A stretch of 64,000 nt of DNA from Lumbricus rubellus (lineage: Eukaryota; Annelida; Clitellata; Crassiclitellata; Lumbricidae), in NCBI GenBank assembly GCA_945859605.1, contig OX243815.1, positions 26,007,900 to 26,071,899 on the forward strand. Direction: 5' to 3'. Within the stretch, counting starts at the first letter, position 1. Each line of letters begins with the position of its first letter. Both the position numbers and the translations under genes were made by a program. The notes under the pieces were generated by a model. That model was not told where the DNA came from and did not search any database. It saw nothing but the letters and a program-made list of their open reading frames with translations. Shown in pieces: positions 22,405 through 33,522 of this stretch.

Positions 22405-25400
22405 ATGGAGAAACTTACGGAGAAAAAGCAAGCAAATATTAAGAAGATGTCTACTGATAGACTGATAAAACTGCTAATTGAAGCAGATCTAGACGCAGAA
22501 GAAGTTGAACAAATGTCGAGGGAAGAATTGATGAGAAATTTAGCCGAGGTTTGGGCTAAGAAAGAAGAAGAAGGTGCTGTCGGAGGCGCTGCGGAGAAGC
22601 CAGTGGAGAAGCCTGAGGCACCGATGTCTATGGAGGCGTTGCTGCAATTCATGATAATGAAAGAGGAGCAGCGTAAACAAGAGGAGAAAGAGCGTAAACA
22701 AGAAGAAAAAGAGAAAGAAGAGCAGCGCAGACAAGAGGAGAAAGAGCGTAAACAAGAAGAAAAAGAGAAAGAAGAGCAGCGCAGACAAGAGGAGAAAGAG
22801 CGTAAACAAGAGGAGAAAGAGCGTAAACAAGAGGAGAAAGAGAAAGAGGAGCAACGAGCGGAAAGAGCAGAAAAATTAGAAAGGATAAGACAACAAGAGA
22901 TAGACATGCAGAAGCAACAGTTCCAGCTTCAGTTAGAACAAATGAAAATAGATCGTGACGAATCAGAACGAAGAAGGATGGAGTTAATGATAGAGTACGA
23001 AAAAGCAAGAAAAAGCGATGAAGAAATACGAAAGCAGCAGATTGAGGACAAAAAGGCTCGCGAGGAAGAAAAAGAAAAGATGCGTTTACAAGAACTGGAG
23101 AGAGCAGAAGAAATTCGTCAGGAAGAATTTCAAGCCGGAAAAGACAATTTGGAAAAAGCAGAAAGAGAAAGAGAAGAGCAGATGCAGTTAGAACAAAAGA
23201 AACTTGCTATCAAGGAGGCTCAACTTAAAGAAATGGCCATTGAAAAAGAAGAACGCAGAAAGCAGTTAGAACTATTACAACAGAAGATAGAACAGGAAGA
23301 ACTGCGGAGAATCGAAGATCAAGATCGACTGAAGAAGAGAGACGAAGATGATCGTAAGAGCCGGGAAGTATCAGAACAGATTAGACTCAAAGAAAGTGAG
23401 ACAATGGTGTCCAAGATTAAGAAGATAGGTGACGCAATGAAGCATGTGTTACCGAAGATGCCGTATGATATGATGGAAGTGCCATTATATTTTGAAACAG
23501 TTGAAAATGCATTCAATAGCTTCGCTGTGGAAAAGCAATATTGGGTGAAATTGTTGTTGCCATTGATGACCCCGAGAGCGCGAACGGTATTGAATCGATT
23601 GTCATTTGAGAATTTAGATAAATACGATGCAGTGAAAGAGCATTTGTTGAAGGAATTCAAGTTAACAGCTCGTGAGTACAGGTCAAGGTTTGCAGATGCC
23701 AAGAAGACAGCCGAAGAAACGTATACGATGTTCACGGCTAGGCTGAAGAACCTGTTGAATTATTATGTCCGAAGTAGACGAGTGGACAAAGACTACGAGA
23801 AGCTGTTTGATTTGTTAGTGGCGGATAAGCTGAAAGAATGTTTACCACCAGGTCCACTACAGTTTGTCTTAGCAAAAGAGGGCACAGAATGCTTGGAAGC
23901 TAGTAATGTTGCAGATCTCGCAGATATACATGTAAACAATCGGATTGGTGTGATGTTCCAAGACAAACCGAAATTTGAAGCATGGGACAATAGTCCAAAG
24001 CAACCCAAGTGGAACAAGGATAGCAAAGACACCGGAAGCCAAGCCAAGAGTAATGATGCAAAGAAAGATGATTATTCTGGAAAGCAGTGGTCGCAAGATA
24101 AACAACAGTCAACGTGGGACAGACAAGCCTACAATCGAACTCCGCCGCTGGGACGCCCAACAGAAAGTAATGCATCTTACACGCCGTACAACAAGTGGGA
24201 GAACAAGGAGCAAAGAAGTTTTATCAAGAAGCGTTGCCACAATTGCAATTCTGATAAACACCTAATAAAACATTGCCAAGCACCAGGAGCGGCAAATCTG
24301 AGGAAGAACTTTAGCAGAAGTGCAGAAAATCTTCGAGTAAACCAGATACAAGTGATAAATGCACCTCCTGGTTGGGAAGAACAATGCAACCAAGAAACAG
24401 AAGTAAAGTCAGTGATGAAGTGTACGCCGCAGTTCACCATACTGAAAGAAGCGATAAAGACTACTTCCATTGCAGAAAATTGTCGAGAAACAAAAAGTAA
24501 AGAGGAGTGTCAACGCATAAAGAAAATATCGTTGCAGCATGTAAATGTGGAGATACGTGGGACTGATGGGCAGCCTGTGCAAGTCGAGGCGTTGATTGAC
24601 TCGGGGACCGAGATACCAGTAATCAACGAGGAACTACTGAAAGGAACGACAGTAGAAGAAATCGGCAGAGTTCATTTGCAATGTGTAGCTGGAGAGCCGA
24701 TTCCAGCTAAGTTGGTGAAAACCGAAGTGCGGATGAGCGGTCGTAACGAAGGAACAGCTACAGAGGACAGGACAATAAATATCGCGCCATATTTAACTTT
24801 AGTGTGTGCCAGCATTTCAGCAGAACTGTGTAAAGAAAATCCAGAAAAGTTCCTGCTACATCCAGAGATAATTGCAGAACTGAAAGAGGTTCCACCAATC
24901 AGTATATTGCAAGGAGAGCTACAAGCGAATGTGACTACAAGAGCACAAAGTCGGAGAGCAGAAGTCGAAGACGGAGAAGATGAAACGATAAACGAAAGTT
25001 CGCAAGAAGATGACACGGAAAGCGAAGATGAACTCAGCATCCAAGATGACGAAAGAACAACATCTGAGAACAATGAAACTGAAGAAGAGATGGCTGCATG
25101 TGAACGAAATGATAGTGAAGATTCCGGAAGCGACGCTGAACTGGAGACAAGTATGAGGGACTTGTTCACAGAGAATTCGAACGATGAAAGACAGCTGGAA
25201 GATGCGAAGAAATTCGAGGAGCAGCAGAGAAATGACGAGTCACTGAAATCGTGGTGGAGGATCGCTGAAGACCAAGGATCAGAGTTTAGCGTGGTGAATG
25301 GATTGCTGTATAAGAAGCATCAAATGCTGGATCAGCTTGTGTATCAGTTGGTGTTACCGAAAGAGAGAAGAATTCAAGTAATGGAATTAGCTCACGAGTC

Positions 25401-25560
25401 AGTATTTGGCGGACACTTGGGAGAAGAGAAGACACGAGAGAGAATCAAGTTGTCCTTTGTCTGGCCAAAGATGCGTCGAGACGTGGTGAAATTTTGTAAG
25501 TCCTGTGAGAAGTGTCAGCTGAAGGTCACACGTAGAGAAGAAGAGGGAAAAGACTTGTGA
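22405..25560 (+). pseudogene. gag-pol: Copy 2 gag-protease-integrase N-terminus, prematurely ended
   Basis: 1,051 codons starting at the same MEKLTEKK as copy 1. Gag, the SCAN-like region, the zinc knuckle (CHNCNSDKHLIKHC, residues 611-624), protease and the integrase HHCC finger are intact. The coiled coil contains extra tandem QEEKERK-type units compared with copy 1. After KCQLK the frame runs into inserted LTR sequence and stops at the TGA formed within the LTR end (25558-25560). This copy could supply Gag and protease but no polymerase. Confidence 0.9.
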
Positions 25561-25606
25561 CATTTGGTGGCAGCGGTGGGATTCGAACCCACGCCCCCGA
25601 AGAGAC
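25526..25606 (+). other. Insertion in integrase: LTR U5 end plus tRNA-Leu complement
   Basis: Relative to copy 1 there is a net in-frame gain of 78 bp. The first part (to 25562) equals the last 37 bases of the family LTR. TT follows at 25563-25564. Then come 42 bases (25565-25606) beginning TGGTGGCAGCGGTGGG and including ATTCGAACCCACG. They are the reverse complement of a CCA-tailed tRNA-Leu 3' half (acceptor, T-arm and part of the variable arm), as I recall metazoan tRNA-Leu(AAG). This is the structure of minus strong-stop DNA joined to its primer. Confidence 0.85.
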
Positions 25607-26001
25607 GAAGTTTGGTGATGGATCGAGTGCCGATTACACCAATTCCAAGGGAAGATGTTCCATTCCGACGGATGACTATGGACGTGGTAGGCCCAATAGA
25701 ACCGAAGTCAGCAGCTGGGCATAAGTATTGCTTGTGCATAGTGGATTCATGTACAAGATGGGCGACGATTGAGAAGGAAGCCTATGCAATCATATGGGCT
25801 TTAAACAAATTGAAAGAAATCATTATTGGTTCCAAGATTAATGTGTTCACTGATCATAATCCTTTAGTTTATTTGACTGAGTCAATGTCGAAGTCTGCTA
25901 AGTTAGTCAGATGGTCTTTATCATTGCAAAATTTTGACATTCTGTTGAACTATAAGAAAGGAAAGTTGAATGTAGTAGCAGACTGCTTATCGAGATTGTA
26001 G
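25607..26001 (+). pseudogene. Copy 2 integrase fragment fused to RNase H
   Basis: In the same frame as the upstream ORF. It holds the start of the integrase core, with the first catalytic Asp in RRMTMDVVGP. At about 25756-25766 it jumps into RNase H (EKEAYAIIWALNKL) and ends VVADCLSRL. The last two integrase catalytic residues, all of RT (including YVDD) and the first RNase H acidic residue are gone, so it cannot be an active enzyme. Confidence 0.9.
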
Positions 26002-26098
26002 TATAAGGTATTTTGTGATTGCATTTAGTATAAGAATTGTTTGTATTTAGTTTAAGCATTATACGTTCGCTAATTTTTGAGATTAATTAGCTCTCTTC

Positions 26099-26118
26099 AA
26101 AAGAAAGGAAGGAGGTAA
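26099..26118 (+). other. Copy 2 polypurine tract
   Basis: AAAAGAAAGGAAGGAGGTAA immediately before the 3' LTR. Confidence 0.85.
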
Positions 26119-26638
26119 TGTCAGCTAATTTAATCAGTGCACGCCGATTGTCGTACAGCGACGTAAGTAGGCCAGGTGCAAATTGCCGCGCGGCGTCTGC
26201 ACAGGTGATTGTCTGGACAGCACGTGACGTCTAGACGAGCGTACGTTAATTGTACAAGAAGGGAGTGGAAGAGAAGAAGGAGAGTTGCGTGTTGAGAGCC
26301 GTTGAGATAGGCTGTAAGAGTTGTTGTTGAGTTGCGATAGAGTAGACTGATGAAGATAGTAGTCGTGTAGTTGTTATGATAACGCAAGTGTAGTCATTGT
26401 TGTGTTGTTGCTGATCGTTTTACTTTATATCGGATTTTGGAGTATAATAAGAAGAGTTAAACACGTCGTCGTTGTTGGTTAACAAAACAGTGAAAGACTG
26501 TAGATTCTTTAACCTAGCCATTTAGCTAATGAAACAGTTATCTAGGGATAGGCCTACGCTACCACGAACTTATACGAAGAAGCTTCCGAAGAGACTGAAG
26601 GTCACACGTAGAGAAGAAGAGGGAAAAGACTTGTGACA
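26119..26638 (+). repeat. Copy 2, 3' LTR
   Basis: 520 bp, apparently identical to the LTR at 21508-22027. Confidence 0.95.
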
Positions 26639-26643
26639 AAGCC

Positions 26644-26957
26644 TATTACACAAAATACATGTAGTCAAGTCAATGGCCAGACTTTCGTATTTTCCTGACC
26701 GGTCTCAAAAGAGTATTCGCCTGGGTCGACGACTTTCACACGCTGAGCCTCATTTGAAGCTAATTTGTTATGCACTCCAACACGTCTCTATATTACATGT
26801 ATTATAGTTGAGATAAATGCGCACAAGATGACACAGTTTTCGTTTGTAGACGTAACACTCGGCATGGCGGTTGTCAACAGGCGAAGAATATTGTCTGAAG
26901 ATCAGAGAATGTCGATTGCACACTGAGTCTGAAATAGTTGGAATGCCTGCAGTGCTA
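26644..26957. other. Stretch with no supported gene
   Basis: No recognised feature. The - strand ORF at 26768-27082 crosses into the SINE and has no domain. Confidence 0.5.
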
Positions 26958-27118
26958 TATGATGGTCGAATGGTAGCACGCTGCATGGCACAATGATCAG
27001 AAAGACTCGGGTTTGATGCCCTCTGGCTCCATAAGGTTAACTCGGTTTTCCATTTGCAGTAGGACAGACGGACGGCTTGCAAGCTGCCAAGCAGTTAAAT
27101 CCGGCTCCTCTTGAACTT
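26958..27118 (+). mobile_element. tRNA-derived SINE, copy A
   Basis: The head has an A-box-like TGGTAGCACGCTG (26971) and a B-box-like GGGTTTGATGCC (27009), spaced as in a tRNA. The body CTTGCAAGCTGCCAAGCAG at 27077-27095 recurs in near-identical form at 43048-43066. Exact ends are uncertain. Confidence 0.55.
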
Positions 27119-27479
27119 GTTAACGTCTGTTATACTACTACGCTACGTTATGCAATCTTACTTCGTACTTGCCAGCTTGAATTGCTGAAGCGCATTTTTT
27201 CGCATGATGTATATATATATAACGTGTTATGCCTATATAATATATAATTTTATATATATATATATATATATGCATAACACGATGAACCGCGACACTGTGA
27301 CGCTTGACGACTGAAATTAAACCTGGAGTGAAAGTGATGAAAATGAATGAAGGCGAAATGAGATTTTAAGAAAGGTGTCATTTGTCTCATGCATGAGAAG
27401 CGATGTTGCTCTTATTCAACAATAACATTAAACTGTATCCTGGTTTCTCTTCTGTTCACAGTATATATATATATATATA

Positions 27480-28521
27480 CAGGGTGGCGCATAAAAAGTT
27501 AGACCGCCTAGCATAATGTCAAATAATAAATTATTTAAAAACTTTTTCCTCCACAAAAAACAAGTAAATTGTTGCCAGATGTTTATTCGTACAGAATCAG
27601 AAATAAAATTCAATTTGTCCACCTCGCTTCTTGGCAGTTTTTGTCTAAACGTCGGCATCACTGGTCAATGCTTCTGTTTATAAACCGCCGAGGGAATTTT
27701 TGCCACTCTTCAACAATGGCCAGTTTCGAATATCCAGGAGCAATCCTTGTCTTAGGACGTGCTCACAATAGATACTTTACACTCACTGTTCACCTTAGCT
27801 CCAGGTTCAGAAATGACCACACTGGTTTTCTTCATCGGCGACACCTCGACCCGGGCCGACCGAAGCCATGATGCAACGACTGAAATGTTCACGTGCGCTA
27901 ATGAGTGACCAGTTTGTTGCTGGAACATTTTTCTTGCATCAGAATAAACACGATCATTTCGAGAATTAACCCATTGTGACAAGAGTAAATGTCTTTTCGT
28001 ACGTACCGGTAAACCAAATGCTTCGTACACTTTTCTCTTTGGATGTATGCCAACTAACTGTTGACTTCGCTGCCGTTGATTTAATTTGCAGTTTTCGTTT
28101 ATGACCTGCCCTATTACGCGTTTGTATTCGGTTGAAGTTGCAAACTGCTGCTCTACTGCACAGTTCTTCGTGATATGCCAATTTCTCTTTATATTTCCTG
28201 TTGACTCTTGTGGCTGTTTGAATCATCATCCTGGCTGAATATCAGCTCACTCGCGCACAGAATATTTCGTACCATTCCAACGAACTTCGGGTATAACCGC
28301 TTCATGATTTAAGCGCTGTCACACTAGTGTCACAGCCTACCGTCGGCATCAATTTGACATAAAATATAAAGATGGGAACCGGAAGTTCACGAAATACTGA
28401 TGTCACACGCTGAGTTAATGAGCGAGGATAATTTTAAAGTTTAAAAACAGCCAAAAACATAATTTAATATTATAATACAAAATATTTAGCGAGGCGGTCT
28501 CACTTTTTATGCGCCACCCTG
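27480..28521 (-). mobile_element. Tc1/mariner-type element, degenerate
   Basis: Ends CAGGGTGGCGCATAAAAAGT (27480) and the inverted counterpart ending ACCCTG (28521), each flanked by TA. The terminal inverted repeats share more than 25 bp. Both TA sites sit inside longer TATATA runs. The interior has broken - strand ORFs at 27752-28030, 27966-28229 and 27428-27661. One reads KTSVVISEPGAKVNSE, resembling the pre-catalytic region of IS630-Tc1-mariner transposases from other invertebrates. Frameshifts and stops make it dead. Confidence 0.8.
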
Positions 28522-28523
28522 TA

Positions 28524-30253
28524 TATATATATATATATATACGTTTCAGAGCGCTCTTAAGTCGCAGAGACTTACTTAGACTTAGTTCCTCCTGTTCCGA
28601 TCGGAGCATTGGTCAACAAGTCTTCGCCACTCCATACGATCGCCAGCTACCTCCTCCGCCTCGTCCCAACCCAGTTCCATCTTCTCCAGATCTCCCTTAA
28701 ATGGTCGTCTGTATGTGTTTCTTGGTCTGCCTCTTCTTCGCTTTCCCCCTAAGGAACCCATCTTATCGCCGTCGCAGAGAATACTCTTATTAACAACTGT
28801 GTTGTTTATAAATAAATTTATCTCCCGATTCTCCTAACCTAGCTCTAAGTGTTGGCTAATATGATTCTGGGAATTCCCAGACCGGTCAATTCATTTTTTG
28901 TTTGTCAAAGTCTGGTAACAAAAACCATGTCAAATATTCATTGTTCTCGGAATTGCATGCGGCTTCTTATATATTATTATATAGGTGGATAGACCCTATG
29001 GCCTTTCCACCGGTCTGAATAATATTCACGAAATCGTAGACACGTGGAGCCACCTATTGATCAAGTATGCGTTAGCGGATGCATATATATATATATATAT
29101 GATTGAATCCGAGGAGTTAGATTATATATATATATATAATATATATATATATATGTATGATTGAATCCGAGGAGTTGGACGGTAAACAGCCGGTAGCTGT
29201 TGTCAGTAGGAGCTGCTGCAGGCTACTCGTGTGTCCGAGGAATGTGTATTAGACATATCGACCAAATAGGACGTGATTTTAGATCACTCCTCCCTCGATA
29301 CACTGCAGTAATTCGCTCCTAACTACATGCAGGCACGCAAGAACACAGCGTGGTACAGCGGCCAGCTCATTGTGCTACATACCGACAGGTTTTATTACCT
29401 TTCCGCTATCAAGCAATCACTCTACACACGGGCAGCTGGGCTGGCATTAAAAGAGGAGAAATTCGACCATCTATTCATTTGAGATAACAGACCCGAATGA
29501 ATAGATGGGTGAATCGGATGTCATGTGAAATGCGTGCCAAGTCTTCTCGTCCTTTAACGTCTTGTAGCGCCTTGATAAATGGCGCATACTGGAGCGCATG
29601 CATGCAGCGACTTGCGTCATGATGAAATAAAGGCGCAGAGAGATACGGTACTCAAAGCATAGCCAGGTGTAAAAAAAAGAAATGAAATGCATCCTCACAA
29701 CGGTGTCAGTTTACTGAAACGTGCTTCTCGGAGGTTTCCTATAGAAATTTCCACACGCTAAACTGAGTAGAAACCTTGAAGGAGCGCTATATCAAATTCT
29801 TAGTAAATAATAACAAAATAAATGATAATAAAAATAGCTACAGTTTCTTCGCAGGGTTAAAAATAGCTGGTGTCTCAGAGAAATGTTTCCACATAGTGTA
29901 AAATACAACGGTTACGATACAATACCACACTGACTGATGACTGGGGCCGGACGACGGTGGTCAAAGAACAATGTGGAGACCATCGACCTGAATAGCTGAC
30001 CCCTCCCCTGCGAGGGACTAATTCAAGTTGGATGGAATACTGACTGATGACGACTGTGCCACTCCGGCGTCATTAGATTTTGAGTTATAGGGAAAAGAAA
30101 AACAGCCGGGCCGCCGGGGGTTGAATTCAATCGATATTATCGATTCCTTCTTGGTATTTCAGATTGTTTCATCTCATTACAGTTCGACGCTACGGGGATT
30201 TCTTTCAATCTCTAGCTAACACGGTGGTCCATACATGAAAGACCTAAAGTGAC
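28524..30253. other. Non-genic stretch with TA tracts and a non-LTR tail
   Basis: Around 29080-29180 a phrase TGATTGAATCCGAGGAGTT occurs twice, separated by a TA array. Near 29774-29815 the tail GGAGCGCTATATCAAATTC and AAATAA repeats match the 3' UTR of the non-LTR fragment at 2753-2965. The ORF at 29471-29698 has no recognisable domain. Confidence 0.55.
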
Positions 30254-30261
30254 ATTCTCGC

Positions 30262-30442
30262 CATGCCGGTGCTGTTTTTAAGGAATTTTTAGAACTGCAC
30301 AACTTTTTTCCTTTCCAATCATTCATGGTAAATTACTGCTAATCGGAGGACAATGACCTTTTAAGCTAGTTTTAACTGTAGGCATACAGAAGTGCTTCTA
30401 CAACTGTACATTTTGTGTACAATTGCACGTTAAAAAGCCCTG
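30262..30442 (+). mobile_element. hAT-like MITE, 181 bp
   Basis: Perfect 8-bp target duplication ATTCTCGC (30254-30261 and 30443-30450). Homologous throughout, in inverted orientation, to the element at 46518-46711. Contains GAACTGCACAAC and TGTGTACAATTGCACGTTAA. Non-coding. Confidence 0.85.
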
Positions 30443-30699
30443 ATTCTCGCTCACCAAATAAAAAGGGTATTGGATTCGTAGACCTTTATTATTATTATTA
30501 TTGTTAAAATAAAAAATATTTCATGCAATGCTGAGTCCCATATTGACGTCACATTCGACTGCACTTGCAGAGGAACAACCATGGATGAAATGAGCAATGA
30601 TTCTGTTCGGCCGTTGTGATGGTCTTTGGTTTTCGGTTCCGGATGACTGCGCTCTTATCGATCAACATAAAGCTTTTGCCGCATGAGAGACGACGAACG

Positions 30700-30757
30700 C
30701 GACAACCATGACATCATCATGACATCATCATGACATCATCATGAATCATCATGACAT
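30700..30757 (+). repeat. 12-bp tandem repeat CATGACATCATC
   Basis: About four units of ATGACATCATC, one shortened. Confidence 0.85.
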
Positions 30758-30799
30758 AAATCGGTGATCGTCTGCGAAGGATTCATCCTGCAATATCTT

Positions 30800-31256
30800 G
30801 GCCAGAAGTAAGAATTTCAAAATGACATTTTACAGTCTTAAAGACAATTCATATTTACACATGATGGCCAGATTGTATCAAAATATTTCAAACACAACAA
30901 AAGTTGTATCACTTTTAGTAAGACCACTCACCGTTTTTTGACGACTCAAAAATGTAACGCAACAAAAAGTGTCATTTCGAAATTCTTACTTCTGGCAATG
31001 ATATTGGCAAAAACCTAATTTCGTTTTTTAATTGTCAAAAAACGGAGGGGGGGGGGGAGTGGCGTCACTAAAAGTGTGATAACTTTTGTTGTGTTTGAAA
31101 TATTTCGATGAAATCTGGACATCATGTGTACTTGTGTAGGCTATATATGAATTGCCTTTAAGACTGTAACATTTCATTTCGAAATTCTTACTTAGGCCTA
31201 TGGCCAAAATATTTGCAAAAAACAAATGGGGTATTTTTTTGCCCACCCTGTACATG
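30800..31256. mobile_element. Inverted-repeat element, possibly composite
   Basis: Left arm (about 30805-30935) and right arm (about 31030-31217) are inverted copies sharing GTAAGAATTTC, TACAGTCTTAAA, AATATTTCAAACACAACAAA and CGTTTTTTGAC. A third copy of the outer end (AAATTCTTACTTCTGGC, about 30980-30997) lies between the arms. A mariner-like end GCCCACCCTGTA follows at about 31243-31254. Non-coding; the ORF 31028-31387 is not a gene. Confidence 0.65.
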
Positions 31257-31387
31257 TACGGATGACCACTGCGTTTACTGACTGTGATCATATAATAATT
31301 ATCTGTCTTTTTGGGATAAGTAAAAAATTGAATTGACTTGAATATTAAATTCACAAGAAACGAAGGCAAAGACCAGGCACATAGCAT

Positions 31388-31951
31388 ACATGTATACTAA
31401 ACAAGAAATTGTTCATCGGAACTTTTAGCCTAGGCCTACTTCTTAAAAATAATCAACGCCGGATTGGATGGTAATTTAATCATATTCCACAGTGCTGAAA
31501 GGTTTTATGCTGAACTTAAAAAAACAATAAGAATTAAGGTCAATGCAGCCTGGATTATTCGCGTCACAACGACAAGATGGATTGGCACGGATGCTAAAGA
31601 TCTGAGTTTCAACTTCGAAGATCTGACCATAGATTTGGTGTACATGTAATATTCATGTAATCTGATCTGCTGCTGTCAATAATGACATCGATCCATCAAT
31701 TAATGGTCGATTCAATTTAAGCGATACGTCGTCATTCATTATTTCAGAAATGGAAATTCCAAGTAAGACTATACCGGGGGTGGTGGTAAAGACAGTTTCA
31801 AGCGGAAGCTTTAAAGTGTGGACCTGAATTAATAATAGTCTACTATAAAAAAATCTCATAGACGCTGTAGAACTGGACGTTGAACTCGAAAGCTTTGGCC
31901 TTTCATGCCACCAATTGAGAATGCCGGAGATGAAAACATTGAGCGTCTGCG
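31388..31951. other. Stretch with no supported gene
   Basis: Short ORFs on both strands (31464-31649, 31653-31997) lack recognisable domains. Confidence 0.5.
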
Positions 31952-32125
31952 AGCAGTGGCGGATCCAGGGGGGCAAATCCCCATTGAAAACTGCCATGGG
32001 ACGTGGCCCCCCATTTGGTCTGAAATTAGCAACACGAATATGGGTGTAATGGATATTGCCCCCCTATTTGGAAGATTGTATGGGACGTGGCCCCCCCCGT
32101 TCGATTTCCAAGGTGAGGACTAAAA
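31952..32125. mobile_element. hAT-like end fragment
   Basis: Begins CAGTGGCGGATCCAGGGGGG, a widespread hAT-type terminus. GGGACGTGGCCCCCC occurs twice inside. I did not find the opposite terminus. Confidence 0.45.
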
Positions 32126-32700
32126 AAAAAGAAGCAACAACACTCCGTTGATTTAATACATTATTTATTGGTGTGACGGGTTAACGATCGATGATGATGA
32201 GTAGAAAAGGTTAATTGAGAATCCGCAATAGCTTGCTAGAATCTTGTATTGTGAAAACTTAAAAGTCATTGGAACGCATCGGTTATAGACAACAAGACGA
32301 ACAGAGCCAACTTATAATTATTGCGCCAAATGAAGCCTTTGATATATCGACAACGCAGCGAGCAGAGATTGTTCACGAAGCGGCAAATGAGAATTTTTAG
32401 AACTTGAAGATTGAACATTGCAATGGGATTAGTCATTAGACTAATTGAAAAAACGATTCAATGAGTTAGACTCAAAACAGTGACTGTCATGGCTTCTAGT
32501 TAAATTCTTTGTAAGGAGGGAAATTTATGTTAGAATACGTTAGACGTAAAGCACTGGTGATGTTTTTTAGATGGTTTCAGTTGTGTTCATCTAATTTATT
32601 AGGTTACATGCCGGGTTTCCCCCCACTGTTTATATGCTACTGCCAAATATTAATCAGAAAGAAGCTGTCAATCCAGAGTCTCAGCGAGTTCATAGTAACC
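32126..32700. other. Stretch with no supported gene
   Basis: The ORF at 32527-32760 overlaps the upstream part of a non-LTR tail and may be degraded retrotransposon sequence. No domain identified. Confidence 0.45.
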
Positions 32701-32810
32701 ATTTCGAGCTTTTCCTTTGACTTGTGCACCAATCACTTGAAATCATTGAGTTTGTACTGATTGCTCTTATTTTATATTTGATCGATGCCCTGTGTCAATA
32801 AACGGGTATT
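32701..32810 (+). mobile_element. Non-LTR 3' tail, copy A
   Basis: Shares GACTTGTGCACCAATCACT, GTTTGTACTGATTGCTCTT and TGTCAATAAACGG with the inverted copy at 33190-33330. Polyadenylation-like AATAAA ends the shared region. Confidence 0.6.
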
Positions 32811-33189
32811 GCTACATTATAACATTGACGTCATGTTTGAGGTTCTTTAAATTGATTTTACGTAAGCTGGGAGAGAAGAATAGACTTGCGTGTGTTCAAC
32901 ATAATGGGCTGTAACGAAAATTGACAGAGTTTCAATATGGCTGCCACCTTTTCATTTTGCCATGCCGGAACGTTTGCATTCAATCGATATTCCATTAACA
33001 ATGGATACTGTTCGCGTAACTGCGTAGACCTACAGGCAACGAATGTTACAAAAGCTACATTCCACTGAAAATATAGACGATAATAATTGTCGTAAAATCG
33101 TAAAAAGACCGATGCACCATACTTAAAATTCGAATCAATTTCAAGAAGAAAAGACTTATTAAATTCCACAAGGCTACTAGATTAACCAG

Positions 33190-33330
33190 GTTCATAAGTA
33201 AGTAAGTAAGTAAGTAAGTAAGCCGTTTATTGACAAAGCATCAAACACGTACAAAAGAGCAGTAATCAGTACAAATTCAATGACTTTCGAGTGATCGGTG
33301 CATAAGTCAAAGGGTCAATCCAAAAAGGTC
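33190..33330 (-). mobile_element. Non-LTR 3' tail, copy B, with (TTAC)n
   Basis: On the - strand it reads TTGTCAATAAACGGCTTAC and ends in a run of TTAC tetramers, a typical microsatellite-like 3' terminus. About 380 bp from, and opposite to, copy A. Confidence 0.65.
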
Positions 33331-33522
33331 GTATGGACCCGCTGAGGCTGGATTGACCCTTCCTTTCTCAATAACATTTGGCTATTGTAAAAAAAACAGT
33401 GCAAAGCACAACATCTTACACATGAAACGAAAGCAAACTGAAATGAAATGACACACAGATTTCAAAACAAAACAAAAAACAAGAAAAAAACAAATTATGA
33501 CCAATTGTCGTAGGCTGAGTAT

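Larger units (their letters stand above)
21508..26638 (+). mobile_element. Gmr1-like LTR retrotransposon, copy 2 (deleted and rearranged)
   Basis: A 5,131-bp element of the same family on the + strand. It has two 520-bp LTRs and a perfect 5-bp target duplication AAGCC (21503-21507 and 26639-26643). Relative to copy 1 it lacks 2,016 bp spanning the end of integrase, all of reverse transcriptase and the start of RNase H. It also carries an LTR-end plus anti-tRNA insertion inside integrase. The LTRs look identical to each other, so the damaged genome probably transposed in this form, using enzymes from an intact relative. Confidence 0.93.

Noticed and set aside
25565..25606. A tRNA-Leu gene
   Set aside because: Only the 3' half is present, with a CCA complement that genomic eukaryotic tRNA genes lack.
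25564..25620. Peptide VAAVGFEPTPPKRR as a protein motif
   Set aside because: It is antisense tRNA read as protein; this GFEPT-type phrase is a known annotation artefact.
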